Part shown: in pieces, positions 1 through 6,396 of the stretch
How positions within the stretch are numbered: the stretch's first letter is position 1
How the letters are laid out: every line of letters starts with the position of its first letter
NCBI GenBank assembly: GCA_007116505.1
Contig: SKII01000030.1
Location: forward strand, 1 to 10,315
Source of the DNA: Nitriliruptoraceae bacterium
GTDB taxonomy: Bacteria; Actinomycetota; Nitriliruptoria; Nitriliruptorales; Nitriliruptoraceae
Direction: 5' to 3'
Length of the DNA stretch: 10,315 nt
Notes under the pieces: model-generated
The model's database searches: none
Told to the model about the DNA's origin: nothing
Seen by the model: the letters and a program-made list of their open reading frames with translations, nothing else
Translations under genes and position numbers: made by a program

Positions 1-1
1 G

Positions 2-544
2 ACGGGGCTCGAGCCGGTGTTCGCACCCGCGACCGACGAGGTGTGGGGCAACGCGCTGCTCACCAGGCTCCCGATCTCGGAGGTCCGCCGGACCATGCTG
101 CCGCGCGGCCGTGACCCGCTCCCACGCTCCGCGCTGACCGTCGTCGTCGAGCTGCCCGACGGCGCGCAGCTGGGTGTGGTCGTCACCCATCTCTCGAACG
201 TGGACCGCCAGGGTGACACGCGGCTCCCGCAGGCGCAGGGCGTCGCAGCCCTCGTCGCACGGCTCCGCGAGCGCGGCATCCCCACGGTCGTCGCCGGCGA
301 CCTGAACGCGCGGCCGGAGGACCCGGAGCTCGAGGTGCTCGCGGGGCTCGGTCTCCGCGGTGCGCTGCCCGACGGGACGCGGACGTTCCCCGACGTCGCG
401 CCCCGCGTGCATATCGACCACGTGCTCGTACCACCGCTGCTCGACGTCGTCGGCACCCGCGTCGTCGCGACAGGCCTGTCGGACCACCGCTTCGTGGTCG
501 TCGACGTCGCGGTCGTCGCGGACCCGGAGCTGGCCGACGGCTGA
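2..544 (+). CDS. Endonuclease/exonuclease/phosphatase (EEP) family protein, C-terminal part
   Basis: This gene is cut by the left edge of the window: the frame is open from base 2 and ends in TGA at 542-544, so the true start lies outside. The visible part carries the second half of the EEP (DNase I-like) metal-dependent fold in order: GNALLTRLPI, then VVTHLSN with its histidine, then GDLNARPEDPEL with the conserved Asp and Asn, then IDHVLVP, and finally GLSDHRFVVVDV, whose SDH is the usual catalytic Asp-His end motif. The motifs and spacing look intact, so an active phosphoesterase is likely. The substrate (DNA, sphingomyelin-like lipid or inositol phosphate) cannot be told from this part; the short bacterial form is often a secreted or cytosolic hydrolase of unknown target. 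The missing N-terminus would show whether there is a signal peptide. It converges with the pimB-like gene. Confidence 0.85.
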   Translation, partial: TGLEPVFAPATDEVWGNALLTRLPISEVRRTMLPRGRDPLPRSALTVVVELPDGAQLGVVVTHLSNVDRQGDTRLPQAQGVAALVARLRERGIPTVVAGDLNARPEDPELEVLAGLGLRGALPDGTRTFPDVAPRVHIDHVLVPPLLDVVGTRVVATGLSDHRFVVVDVAVVADPELADG

Positions 545-598
545 GCGCTCGGCCAGCGGCGAGGCTCAGGGCTCAGGGCTCAGGGCTCAGCGCTCAGC
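540..598. terminator. Possible weak bidirectional terminator between convergent genes
   Basis: GCTGAGCGC at 540-548, which contains the stop of the EEP gene, is the exact reverse complement of GCGCTCAGC at 590-598. This gives a 9-bp stem with a 41-base loop. Shorter alternative pairings of CTGAGC with any of the GCTCAG copies are also possible. There is no T-tract on either strand and the loop is long, so this is a structural possibility between converging genes rather than a classical intrinsic terminator. Confidence 0.25.
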
Positions 599-642
599 GG
601 GAAGGCTCAGCGGCGAGGCTCAGCGGCGAGGCTCAGCGGCGA
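551..642. repeat. Short tandem repeats built on GGCTCAG, overlapping the pimB-like 3' end
   Basis: Four contiguous copies of GGCTCAG (563-569, 570-576, 577-583, 584-590) are followed by one variant CGCTCAG (591-597). After a six-base break come three copies of the 13-mer GGCTCAGCGGCGA (604-616, 617-629, 630-642). A degenerate relative, GGCCAGCGGCGA, lies at 551-562. The patch fills the gap between two convergent genes. The last 13-mers are coding: the TGA stop of the minus-strand glycosyltransferase (620-622) sits inside the second 13-mer and the third encodes its last residues. Slippage here could change the C-terminus. No spacer structure is present, so it is not a CRISPR array. Confidence 0.9.
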
Positions 643-1777
643 GCTCGGCGACGATCGCGTCGAAGCGTGCAGCGACCGCGTCCCACGCCCAGTCGGCCGC
701 ATGCGCGGGACCGCGCTCCGCGGCCCGTGCGCGCGCCGCATCGTCCCCGAGCCAGCGATCGACGGCGGCGATGACCCCGTCGCGGTCACGGCCGTCGACC
801 ACCGTGCCGACCTCGGGCCCGGCGACCGTCTCCGGCGCACCCCCAGAACGTCCGGCGACCACGGGGATCCCGGACGCCTGCGCCTCGAGGTAGCTGATCC
901 CGAGCCCCTCCACGTCGAGCCCCGCGAGGCGCGTCCGGACGGGCATCGCGAACACGTCGAGGGCCGCGTAGGCGGCCGGCAGCTCGTCCCACCGGACCGC
1001 GCCGACCACGTGGACCCCGGCCTCACGGTCCACGCTCCTGCCGAGGCGATGGGCGAGCGGTCCCTCGCCGACGATCACGAGGTGCGCCTCGGGATGACGG
1101 CGTCGCAGCTCCGGCCACACCTCCACGAGGACGTCCTGGCCCTTGCGCGCGACCAGCCGGGCGACGCAGCCGACGACCAGCGCGTCTGCGGGCACGCCCC
1201 AGCGCGCCCGGAGCTCACGCGCGCCCGCGACCGTCGGTGCGGTCCGTGCGAAGCGCTGCGGGTCGACGCCCGGCGCGAGCCGGGAGATGCGCGCGCCGGG
1301 GACCGCCGTGGAGATCGCCCGCGAGGTGTGGTCGCTGATGACCGTCACGCGGTCGACGTCGCGGGTGATCGCTCGGAGCAGCGGACGCAGCGGCCCGGCG
1401 GCGAGACCCGCCTCGGCACCATGGGTGATGCCGAGCACCGGCACGCCGACGGTCGCCCGCAGGCGCGGGACGAGCCGACCGAGCGGCCACAGGGAGGCGA
1501 TGACGACGACGTCCGGACGGTGCTCGGCGAGGAGCGGCGCGAGCCGGTCCGCCGTCGCACGCGTCGGCAGGACCGCCCCACGCGCGCGGACGGTCCGCCA
1601 CGGGCCCGAGGCGTCGAACGCGCGCGCCTCACCCTCGCTGCCCGACGGCGCGGCGGGTCCGAGCACGAGCGTCGACGTGTCAGCGGTGCGCTCGAGGAGG
1701 CTCGCGACGAACTGCTGGATGCCGCCGCTGCGCGGGGGCAGGTCGTTGGTGACCCAGGCGACACGGGGGCGCGACAT
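620..1777 (-). CDS. pimB: GT4 glycosyltransferase, PimB'-like phosphatidylinositol mannoside mannosyltransferase
   Basis: The 385-residue protein has the two-Rossmann-domain GT-B layout of family GT4. Near the N-terminus is the acceptor-side glycine loop VTNDLPPRSGGIQ (residues 9-21). THGAE (118-122) and PGVD (169-172) follow. The sugar-nucleotide domain has VARLVARKGQD with Arg207 and Lys212 for the diphosphate, and DVEGLGISYLEA with Glu290 and Glu298. The stretch DVFAMPVRTR...DVEGLGI...SGGAPETV closely matches what I recall of mycobacterial and corynebacterial PimB', which adds the second mannose from GDP-mannose to phosphatidylinositol monomannoside at the inner membrane face. A related mannosyl- or glucosyltransferase with another lipid acceptor cannot be excluded. 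The ATG start lies 2 nt after the NYN gene stop, with only a weak GACGG upstream, so translational coupling is likely. The stop falls inside a 13-bp tandem repeat. Confidence 0.82.
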   Translation of the reverse strand: MSRPRVAWVTNDLPPRSGGIQQFVASLLERTADTSTLVLGPAAPSGSEGEARAFDASGPWRTVRARGAVLPTRATADRLAPLLAEHRPDVVVIASLWPLGRLVPRLRATVGVPVLGITHGAEAGLAAGPLRPLLRAITRDVDRVTVISDHTSRAISTAVPGARISRLAPGVDPQRFARTAPTVAGARELRARWGVPADALVVGCVARLVARKGQDVLVEVWPELRRRHPEAHLVIVGEGPLAHRLGRSVDREAGVHVVGAVRWDELPAAYAALDVFAMPVRTRLAGLDVEGLGISYLEAQASGIPVVAGRSGGAPETVAGPEVGTVVDGRDRDGVIAAVDRWLGDDAARARAAERGPAHAADWAWDAVAARFDAIVAELAAEPRR

Positions 1778-1779
1778 GC

Positions 1780-2958
1780 TCAACCGTCGACGATGCCGGG
1801 CAGATGCACCGACCCGACGGTCGTCCCGCCCTCCGCACGGACGCGGGCTGCGAGCTCCACGTCGTCGGTGACGACCAGCACCGGCACGTCGGTCGCCGCG
1901 ACGATGAAGACGATCTCGTCGTCCGCGGTGGTCCCCGCCGACGTGAACCGGACCTCCACCCCGCCGGTCCCCCGCATGCTGCCCGACGTGCCGGCCCCGT
2001 CGAAGACGACGACCGGCCGGTCCGCGCGGCGGGCGGCGAGCGGCCGCATGCGCTCGACGAGCCAGCGGCGCTGCTCCTCGAGCGCACGTCCCGGACGCAG
2101 GAGCAGGGCCACGTTGTAGCCGTCGACCACGATGAGGCCCGCCCGCTCCGCGAGCCAGCGGGCAGCCTCGGTCGTCCCCTCGACGAGCGCCTCGGGAAGC
2201 GTGAGCAGCCGCCCGGCACCGCTCGCCGCACCCGCCGGGAACGGCTCCGTGGGTGGAGCCGCTGCACGGGCGGAGGCGAGCTCCGCGCGTGTGGTGGTCA
2301 GCTCCGCCAGCGCACGCTCGTGGTCCTGACGCAGCGACTCGAGCGTCCGCCTCGCGTCGGAGAGGTCGCGCTCGAGCGCCCCGATGCGCGACGCCGACCT
2401 GCGCTCGGCGCGGGCCGCGGCCTGGTCGACCGTCCCCCGCACGTCCTCGAGGTCCCGCTCGAGCGCATCGACACGTCCCAGCAGCCGGTCGCGCTCGTCC
2501 GTCAGCTCCTCGGAGCGGACCGCCGCAGCGGCGGCTCGCGCCTCCGCCCCCTCCCTGCGGCGGCGCTCCTCGTCGAGGGCGCGCCGCAGCTCCCGGGCAC
2601 GCTCTCCGGCAGGAGCGTCGGCACGCTCCCGAGCCTCCGCCTCGGCAGACCCCTGCGGAGCGCCCTCCGGTGCCTCCGCCGACCCCTGCCGGTCTCCGAG
2701 CGCAGCGAGGACGGCCGCGGGGAGGGTGCGGTCCGCGACCAGCAGCCCGACGAGCGCACGGTCCGCGGCCACGGCCTCGCACAGCTGGCGGCGTGCCGCG
2801 CCGGACAGCTCGCTCGTCGGACGGTCGAGCAGGGTCGCCACGCCCTCCGGAACCGTCCCGACGCGTCGGAGCGCACGGAGCAGCTGTGCCCACGAGCGGG
2901 CATCGAGCGTCACGAGCGACTCGACGTCGGACCCCGACGGGGCGTCGGCGGGGCTCAC
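1780..2958 (-). CDS. NYN-domain (YacP-like) putative RNase with long coiled coil
   Basis: The 392-residue protein has three parts. Residues 1-90 are a helical Leu/Ala-rich region. Residues about 100-240 are a highly charged Glu/Arg/Ala coiled coil. Residues about 272-392 form a YacP-type NYN (PIN-like) domain. The expected acidic residues of the metal-dependent active site are visible: Asp279 in VVDGYNV, Asp320 in VVFDGAG, Asp346/Asp347 in TADDEI and Asp365/Asp366 in VVTDD. The family includes B. subtilis Rae1/YacP, a ribosome-associated mRNA endonuclease; Rae1 lacks the large N-terminal region, while coiled-coil NYN proteins are common in actinobacteria. I infer RNA cleavage with the coiled coil giving oligomerisation or partner binding; the target is unknown. 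The GTG start overlaps the DUF309 stop as GTGA, with GGAGGAG at 2961-2967, which fixes the start well. It is the middle gene of the DUF309-NYN-pimB operon. Confidence 0.82.
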   Translation of the reverse strand: MSPADAPSGSDVESLVTLDARSWAQLLRALRRVGTVPEGVATLLDRPTSELSGAARRQLCEAVAADRALVGLLVADRTLPAAVLAALGDRQGSAEAPEGAPQGSAEAEARERADAPAGERARELRRALDEERRRREGAEARAAAAAVRSEELTDERDRLLGRVDALERDLEDVRGTVDQAAARAERRSASRIGALERDLSDARRTLESLRQDHERALAELTTTRAELASARAAAPPTEPFPAGAASGAGRLLTLPEALVEGTTEAARWLAERAGLIVVDGYNVALLLRPGRALEEQRRWLVERMRPLAARRADRPVVVFDGAGTSGSMRGTGGVEVRFTSAGTTADDEIVFIVAATDVPVLVVTDDVELAARVRAEGGTTVGSVHLPGIVDG

Positions 2959-3512
2959 CGCTCCTCCGGCAGCGCACGGGGCGCTGCCGGGGGCGCGGAC
3001 GGGAACGCCCCCCAGTCGGCCTCGGGCACGTCGCCCGCGTCCAGGCGGTCGCGCGCCGCGGTGGCGGTGCGCCGCAGGGCCGCCACGTCGAGACCACGGT
3101 GCTGCTCCGGTTGACGCTCGAGGCGACCGAGGGCACGGTCGAGCAGCCGTCGCGCACCGATGCGGTTCCCGCGCTGCAGGTGGACGCCGGCGACGGCGAC
3201 CTGGATGACGCCCTTCCACAGGTCGCGGTCGGACTCCGGCCCGCGCTTCCACGCCTCCTCGAGGAGCTCGTGGGCCTCGAAGTAGCGGCGCTCGTCCCAG
3301 CGCGCGGCCCCCATGGCGATCGCCTCGTCGACGGTGCCCGGTTCGAGCGGCTCGACGAGCGGCACGCCGGTGGTCCCTCGGGGCAGCGGACGACCCGTGC
3401 GGTCACGCGGACGCGCCTGCTCGGGGCGTCCGTCCTCACGCCGGTCGCGCATGCCGGACCCGGCCGGACCCGCCGACCCACCGGATGCCGTGGTCCCCTC
3501 CGGTCCGATCAC
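2955..3512 (-). CDS. DUF309 family protein
   Basis: The diagnostic DUF309 motif is DERRYFEAHELLEEAW at residues 73-88, with Glu79, His81, Glu82, Glu85 and Trp88. It is followed by helical LWKGVIQVAVAGVHLQRGN and RLLDRALGRLE. DUF309 is a small all-helical domain whose conserved Glu/His side chains face one another; its biochemical role is not established, and I do not assign one. Residues 1-55 are a low-complexity Gly/Pro/Arg-rich extension and the last 25 are Ala/Pro-rich. I chose the GTG at 3512 (185 aa) because AGGGGGAG (3516-3523) lies just upstream. An ATG at 3452 (165 aa) would also keep the domain but has no Shine-Dalgarno sequence. It is the first gene of the minus operon, overlaps the NYN gene by 4 nt (GTGA), and is divergent from mutM. 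Confidence 0.78.
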   Translation of the reverse strand: MIGPEGTTASGGSAGPAGSGMRDRREDGRPEQARPRDRTGRPLPRGTTGVPLVEPLEPGTVDEAIAMGAARWDERRYFEAHELLEEAWKRGPESDRDLWKGVIQVAVAGVHLQRGNRIGARRLLDRALGRLERQPEQHRGLDVAALRRTATAARDRLDAGDVPEADWGAFPSAPPAAPRALPEER

Positions 3513-3540
3513 GCGCTCCCCCTGTCGGCGTGGCGCTCCG

Positions 3541-3546
3541 AGGGTA
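3541..3546 (-). promoter_or_regulatory. Candidate -10 box for the DUF309-NYN-pimB operon
   Basis: Read on the minus strand this is TACCCT, fitting the TANNNT pattern. It would start transcription about 20-25 nt before the GTG at 3512, leaving room for the AGGGGGAG ribosome binding site. No recognisable -35 hexamer lies 16-18 nt further upstream. It is one of two facing candidate promoters in the 61-bp gap shared with mutM. Confidence 0.3.
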
Positions 3547-3561
3547 ACGGTGGCGCGCAAC

Positions 3562-3567
3562 TAGCCT
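3562..3567 (+). promoter_or_regulatory. Candidate -10 box giving a leaderless mutM transcript
   Basis: TAGCCT ends 6 nt before the mutM ATG. In actinobacteria and deinococci a TANNNT box at this distance commonly produces leaderless mRNA that begins at or next to the start codon. This agrees with the absence of any Shine-Dalgarno-like purine run directly before the ATG (CTCGGGAC). No clear -35 element is visible. The assignment rests on position and pattern only. Confidence 0.4.
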
Positions 3568-3573
3568 CGGGAC

Positions 3574-4419
3574 ATGCCCGAGCTGCCCGAGGTCGAGTCC
3601 GTCCGTCGTCAGCTGGTCCCCCTGGTGACCGGCCGCACGGTCGTCGCAGCAGAACGGGACCCGTACCCCGCGCGGAGGCTCGGACCGATAGGCCGGGCCG
3701 TCGGCGGGCGGATCGCCGACGTGCACCGCCGAGGGAAGTTCCTCCTCCTCCCGCTCACCGGGGCCGCCCCGACGCACCCGTCGGAGCTCGTCATCCACCT
3801 CGGCATGACGGGCATCCTGCGCGTGCTCGAGGCGGACGACCCTGCCGGCGCCCTGCCTCCCGCACCGACACACGTGCGCGTACGACTCACCCTCGACGAC
3901 GGCCGCGTCCTCGTCCTGCGCGACGCACGGCGCTTCGGTCGCGTCACGGTCGTCGATCCCGGGGACCACGCCGCGGCGTCACCCGTGCTCGGCGTGCTCG
4001 GACCGGAGCCGCTGTCCGACGCCTTCACCGTCGCAGGCCTCGCGAGCGGTCTCGCCAGGTCGGGGGCGAGCGTGAAGGCGCGGCTGCTCGACCAGCGTCT
4101 CGTCGCGGGCGTCGGCAACATCTACGCCGACGAGTCGCTGTGGCGGGCCCGCATCCATCCGGACGCACGGCGGGTCGGACGGGAACGGGCGGCACGGCTG
4201 CATGGGGCGGTGCGCGACGTCCTCGCCGCAGCCATCGAGCGGGAGGGCACGAGCTTCCGGGACTACCAGCTCGTGAACGGACAGAGCGGCCGCTACCTCA
4301 CCGAGCTCGACGTGTACGGGCGCGCCGGCGATCCGTGCCGACGCTGCGGCACGACGCTCCGCGGGAGCGTGGTCGCGCAGCGCGGGACGACGCACTGCCC
4401 GCGCTGCCAGCGGCGCTGA
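3574..4419 (+). CDS. mutM: Formamidopyrimidine-DNA glycosylase (Fpg/MutM)
   Basis: This 281-residue protein is a bifunctional glycosylase and AP lyase that removes 8-oxoguanine and formamidopyrimidines opposite C in base excision repair. All hallmarks are visible. The N-terminus MPELPEVE provides catalytic Pro2 and Glu3. Lys55 in RRGKF is the beta-hairpin lysine. Met78 in HLGMTG and the Arg-Arg-Phe of DARRFG are the helix-intercalating residues. AGVGNIYADE is the helix-two-turn-helix DNA-binding motif. The C-terminal zinc finger has Cys255, Cys258, Cys275 and Cys278 plus DNA-contacting Arg270. Length is normal (about 270-290). MPELPEVE and the complete zinc finger separate it from Nei-type enzymes. 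The gene stands divergent from the DUF309 operon, about 190 nt before another repair-type gene on the same strand. No Shine-Dalgarno is present, so it is probably leaderless. Confidence 0.97.
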   Translation: MPELPEVESVRRQLVPLVTGRTVVAAERDPYPARRLGPIGRAVGGRIADVHRRGKFLLLPLTGAAPTHPSELVIHLGMTGILRVLEADDPAGALPPAPTHVRVRLTLDDGRVLVLRDARRFGRVTVVDPGDHAAASPVLGVLGPEPLSDAFTVAGLASGLARSGASVKARLLDQRLVAGVGNIYADESLWRARIHPDARRVGRERAARLHGAVRDVLAAAIEREGTSFRDYQLVNGQSGRYLTELDVYGRAGDPCRRCGTTLRGSVVAQRGTTHCPRCQRR

Positions 4420-4445
4420 CGGCCGGTCGCTCCCGGGACGAGCTG

Positions 4446-4458
4446 ACCCGTCACGGGT
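4446..4458 (+). terminator. Small hairpin after mutM, doubtful terminator
   Basis: ACCCG (4446-4450) and CGGGT (4454-4458) can form a 5-bp stem with a TCA loop, 26 nt after the mutM stop. There is no T-tract. It could be a weak terminator or pause site, or chance in a GC-rich leader. Confidence 0.2.
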
Positions 4459-4507
4459 AGCCCGTCGTGTCGCAGGGCCCCGCGACCATCGGCGTTACGC
4501 TCCCGCT

Positions 4508-4590
4508 CGGAGCGCCCCGGACCGACGCCCCGCACGGAGCGCCCCGGACCGGCGACGTGCACCGACGTGCACCGGCGACGTGCACCGACG
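4508..4590 (+). repeat. Direct repeats in the leader of the exonuclease/GIY-YIG fusion gene
   Basis: Two repeat types sit back to back. The 17-mer CGGAGCGCCCCGGACCG occurs at 4508-4524 and 4535-4551 (period 27). The 17-mer GGCGACGTGCACCGACG occurs at 4551-4567 and 4574-4590 (period 23). Its core GACGTGCACCG has a third copy at 4564-4574, so the palindromic hexamer GTGCAC occurs at 4557, 4567 and 4580. The array ends 21 nt before the GTG start and 9 nt before the ribosome binding site. It could be a regulator-binding array or a replication-slippage product; the sequence alone does not decide. The rest of the 4420-4611 gap holds only the small hairpin and a weak TACGCT (4496-4501) that could be a -10 box. 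Confidence 0.8.
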
Positions 4591-4599
4591 ACGTGGACA

Positions 4600-4607
4600 G
4601 GGGGAGG
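4600..4607 (+). promoter_or_regulatory. Ribosome binding site deciding the GTG start at 4612
   Basis: GGGGGAGG lies 4 nt before GTG 4612. An in-frame GTG at 4567 also exists but lies inside the direct repeats, has no comparable purine run, and would translate the repeats as an Arg-rich tail. The site therefore favours 4612. Confidence 0.7.
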
Positions 4608-4611
4608 TCGC

Positions 4612-6396
4612 GTGCCGACGTCCAGCCCCTCCCCGGCGCAGCTGAGCCTCGACGCGCACACCCCGCTGATCGACACCACCTTCGTCGTCCTCGACCTCGA
4701 GACGACCGGGCTGTCGCCCGACCGGGACCGCATCACCGAGGTGGGTGCGGTGCGGGCCCGCGGCGGTGAGGTGCTCGCCGAGCTGCGGACGTTCGTGCAC
4801 CCCGGTGTCCCGATCCCCGCCGCCGTGACCGCGATCACGGGGATCACCGACGCGGACGTCGCCGCGGCGCCGGACATCGCGACGGTGCTGCCGACCGTCG
4901 TCGACTTCCTCGGCGACGCCGTGTTCGTCGCCCACAACGCGCGCTTCGACCTCGGCTTCCTCCGTGCCGCGGCCGCGAGGCTCGGCCTGCCGAGGCTGCG
5001 CCCGCGCGTCGTCGACACGGCGGTGCTCGCACGTCGCCTCATCCGCGACGAGGTCCGCGACGTCCGGCTCGGCACGCTCGCCCGGCACCTCCGGGTCCCC
5101 GACTCCCCCGACCACCGCGCGCTCAACGACGCGCGGGCGACGCTGCACGTGCTGCACGCGCTCATCGAGCGTGCGAGCGCGTACGGCGCGACGAGCGTCG
5201 AGGACCTCGTCGAGCTGTGCGGACCCACCGGCGACCGCAGCCATCGCCGCATCGCGCTCATCGCGGACGCCCCGTCCGCCCCCGGCGTCTACCGCTTCCT
5301 CGCCGACGACGGCACCGTGCTCTACGTCGGGAAGGCCAGCGACCTGCGCCGCCGGCTGCGCAGCTACTTCGGCAGCGACACGCGCCGCCGGACCGCGGAC
5401 CTGGTCGCCGCGACCTCACGCGTGACCTGGACCGTCGTCGCGACCGAGATCGAGGCGGCGGTCCTCGAGGTCCGCGAGCTCCAGGCGTCACGCCCGCGCT
5501 ACAACCACCGCTCGACGCGTCCCGACCGGGGCACCACCGTGACGCTCACCCGCGAGCCGTTCCCACGTCTCGCGGTCGTGCGTGGCGAACCGGCTCCCGG
5601 CGAGGACGGCCTCGGCCCGGTCCCCCGCTCCGTCGCGGATCACCTCGTCGACGGCATGGAGTCGGTCCTGCGGCTGCGCCCGTGCCGGCCACGGCTGCGG
5701 CGCGCGCAGGACAACCCGTCGTGCATGCTGAAGGACCTCCACCGCTGCGACGCCGTGTGCGACGGCACGCAGACGCCGGCCGGCTACGCCGCGGTCGTCG
5801 AGGAGGCGCGCGGCGCGATGCGCGATGCGACGCTGCTGCTCGACGCGCTCTCGGCGCGCATGCGCGCGCTCGCCGCCGAGGGTGAGTACGAGCGGGCCGC
5901 CGAGTGCCGCGAGCAGCTCGCGGCGACGGTGCGGGCGTTCGACGCACGGAGGCACCACGACCTGCTGACCGGGACCCGTGTCGTGCTGGCCCGCCGCCGT
6001 GCCGAGGACGGCGCGACGGAGGTCATCACGCTGGACGGGGGCCGGCTCGTGGCCAGCCGGCTGGTCACCGCCGACGGGGATCCGGGCGCGTCGGACCTCC
6101 CGGACGGACCCGACCGGGCGAGCTCCGGTGCGGAGACCGACCCGCTCGGTCGCGAGGAGGCCGACCTGGTGCGGCGCTGGATGGCGCACGACGACCTCGT
6201 GGTGGTGCATGCCGAGGGGACGTTCGCCTCGCCGGTCGCCGGGGGGGCTCGCCTCGCCGAGGTACGGGCCGAGCTGCGGGCGGCGGACCGGTCCGGCCGT
6301 GGCGACGAGGGCGTGCTGTCGCGCGAGAAGGTCCGCCGACGAGCCGTCCCGATGGAGACCGACCTCACGCCGGGGCGGCGCCCTCCGCCCACTTGA
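4612..6396 (+). CDS. DEDDh exonuclease fused to UvrC/Cho-like GIY-YIG nuclease
   Basis: This 594-residue protein has two nuclease modules. Residues 20-190 are a DnaQ-like DEDDh 3'-5' exonuclease with Asp28 and Glu30 (LDLETTG), Asp113 (HNARFD), His168 and Asp173 (DHRALNDA). Residues 210-310 are a UvrC-type GIY-YIG domain with PGVYRF, Tyr238 in LYVGKA, Arg248, and Glu286 in AAVLEVRE, the last three aligning with the catalytic Tyr29/Arg39/Glu76 I recall for Thermotoga UvrC. Cys358, Cys371, Cys379 and Cys383 then form a cluster spaced like the UvrC [4Fe-4S] ligands. A UVR-type helix pair (UvrB contact) lies around 419-445. The C-terminal tail of about 130 residues is of unknown fold. The UvrC RNase H-like nuclease and HhH domains are absent, so it resembles Cho, making only one incision. 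Actinobacteria have this fusion (Rv2191 type). A role in nucleotide excision repair with end trimming is inferred. It overlaps the converging thioredoxin-like gene by 32 nt. Confidence 0.88.
   Translation: MPTSSPSPAQLSLDAHTPLIDTTFVVLDLETTGLSPDRDRITEVGAVRARGGEVLAELRTFVHPGVPIPAAVTAITGITDADVAAAPDIATVLPTVVDFLGDAVFVAHNARFDLGFLRAAAARLGLPRLRPRVVDTAVLARRLIRDEVRDVRLGTLARHLRVPDSPDHRALNDARATLHVLHALIERASAYGATSVEDLVELCGPTGDRSHRRIALIADAPSAPGVYRFLADDGTVLYVGKASDLRRRLRSYFGSDTRRRTADLVAATSRVTWTVVATEIEAAVLEVRELQASRPRYNHRSTRPDRGTTVTLTREPFPRLAVVRGEPAPGEDGLGPVPRSVADHLVDGMESVLRLRPCRPRLRRAQDNPSCMLKDLHRCDAVCDGTQTPAGYAAVVEEARGAMRDATLLLDALSARMRALAAEGEYERAAECREQLAATVRAFDARRHHDLLTGTRVVLARRRAEDGATEVITLDGGRLVASRLVTADGDPGASDLPDGPDRASSGAETDPLGREEADLVRRWMAHDDLVVVHAEGTFASPVAGGARLAEVRAELRAADRSGRGDEGVLSREKVRRRAVPMETDLTPGRRPPPT

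Noticed and set aside
551..642. CRISPR array
   Set aside because: Units are 7 and 13 bp and contiguous, with no unique spacers and no cas genes nearby.
620..3481. A single 953-codon minus-strand open frame
   Set aside because: Only its last 385 codons are a protein family (PimB'-like). The upstream part is an Arg/Gly/Pro-rich shadow of the NYN and DUF309 genes, which are read in other frames with good starts and overlaps.
3574..4419. Endonuclease VIII (Nei) instead of MutM
   Set aside because: The N-terminus is MPELPEVE, and the zinc finger with Arg270 and the DARRFG loop match Fpg/MutM.
2253..4460. A 735-codon plus-strand open frame crossing the DUF309 and mutM genes
   Set aside because: Its translation is Arg/Pro/Ala low-complexity, it runs antisense to the NYN/DUF309 genes and out of frame through mutM, and it matches no family. 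It is a by-product of high GC content.
4612..6396. True UvrC or the replicative epsilon subunit DnaQ
   Set aside because: It has no RNase H-like or HhH domains as UvrC would, and the exonuclease is fused to a GIY-YIG nuclease, which epsilon is not.
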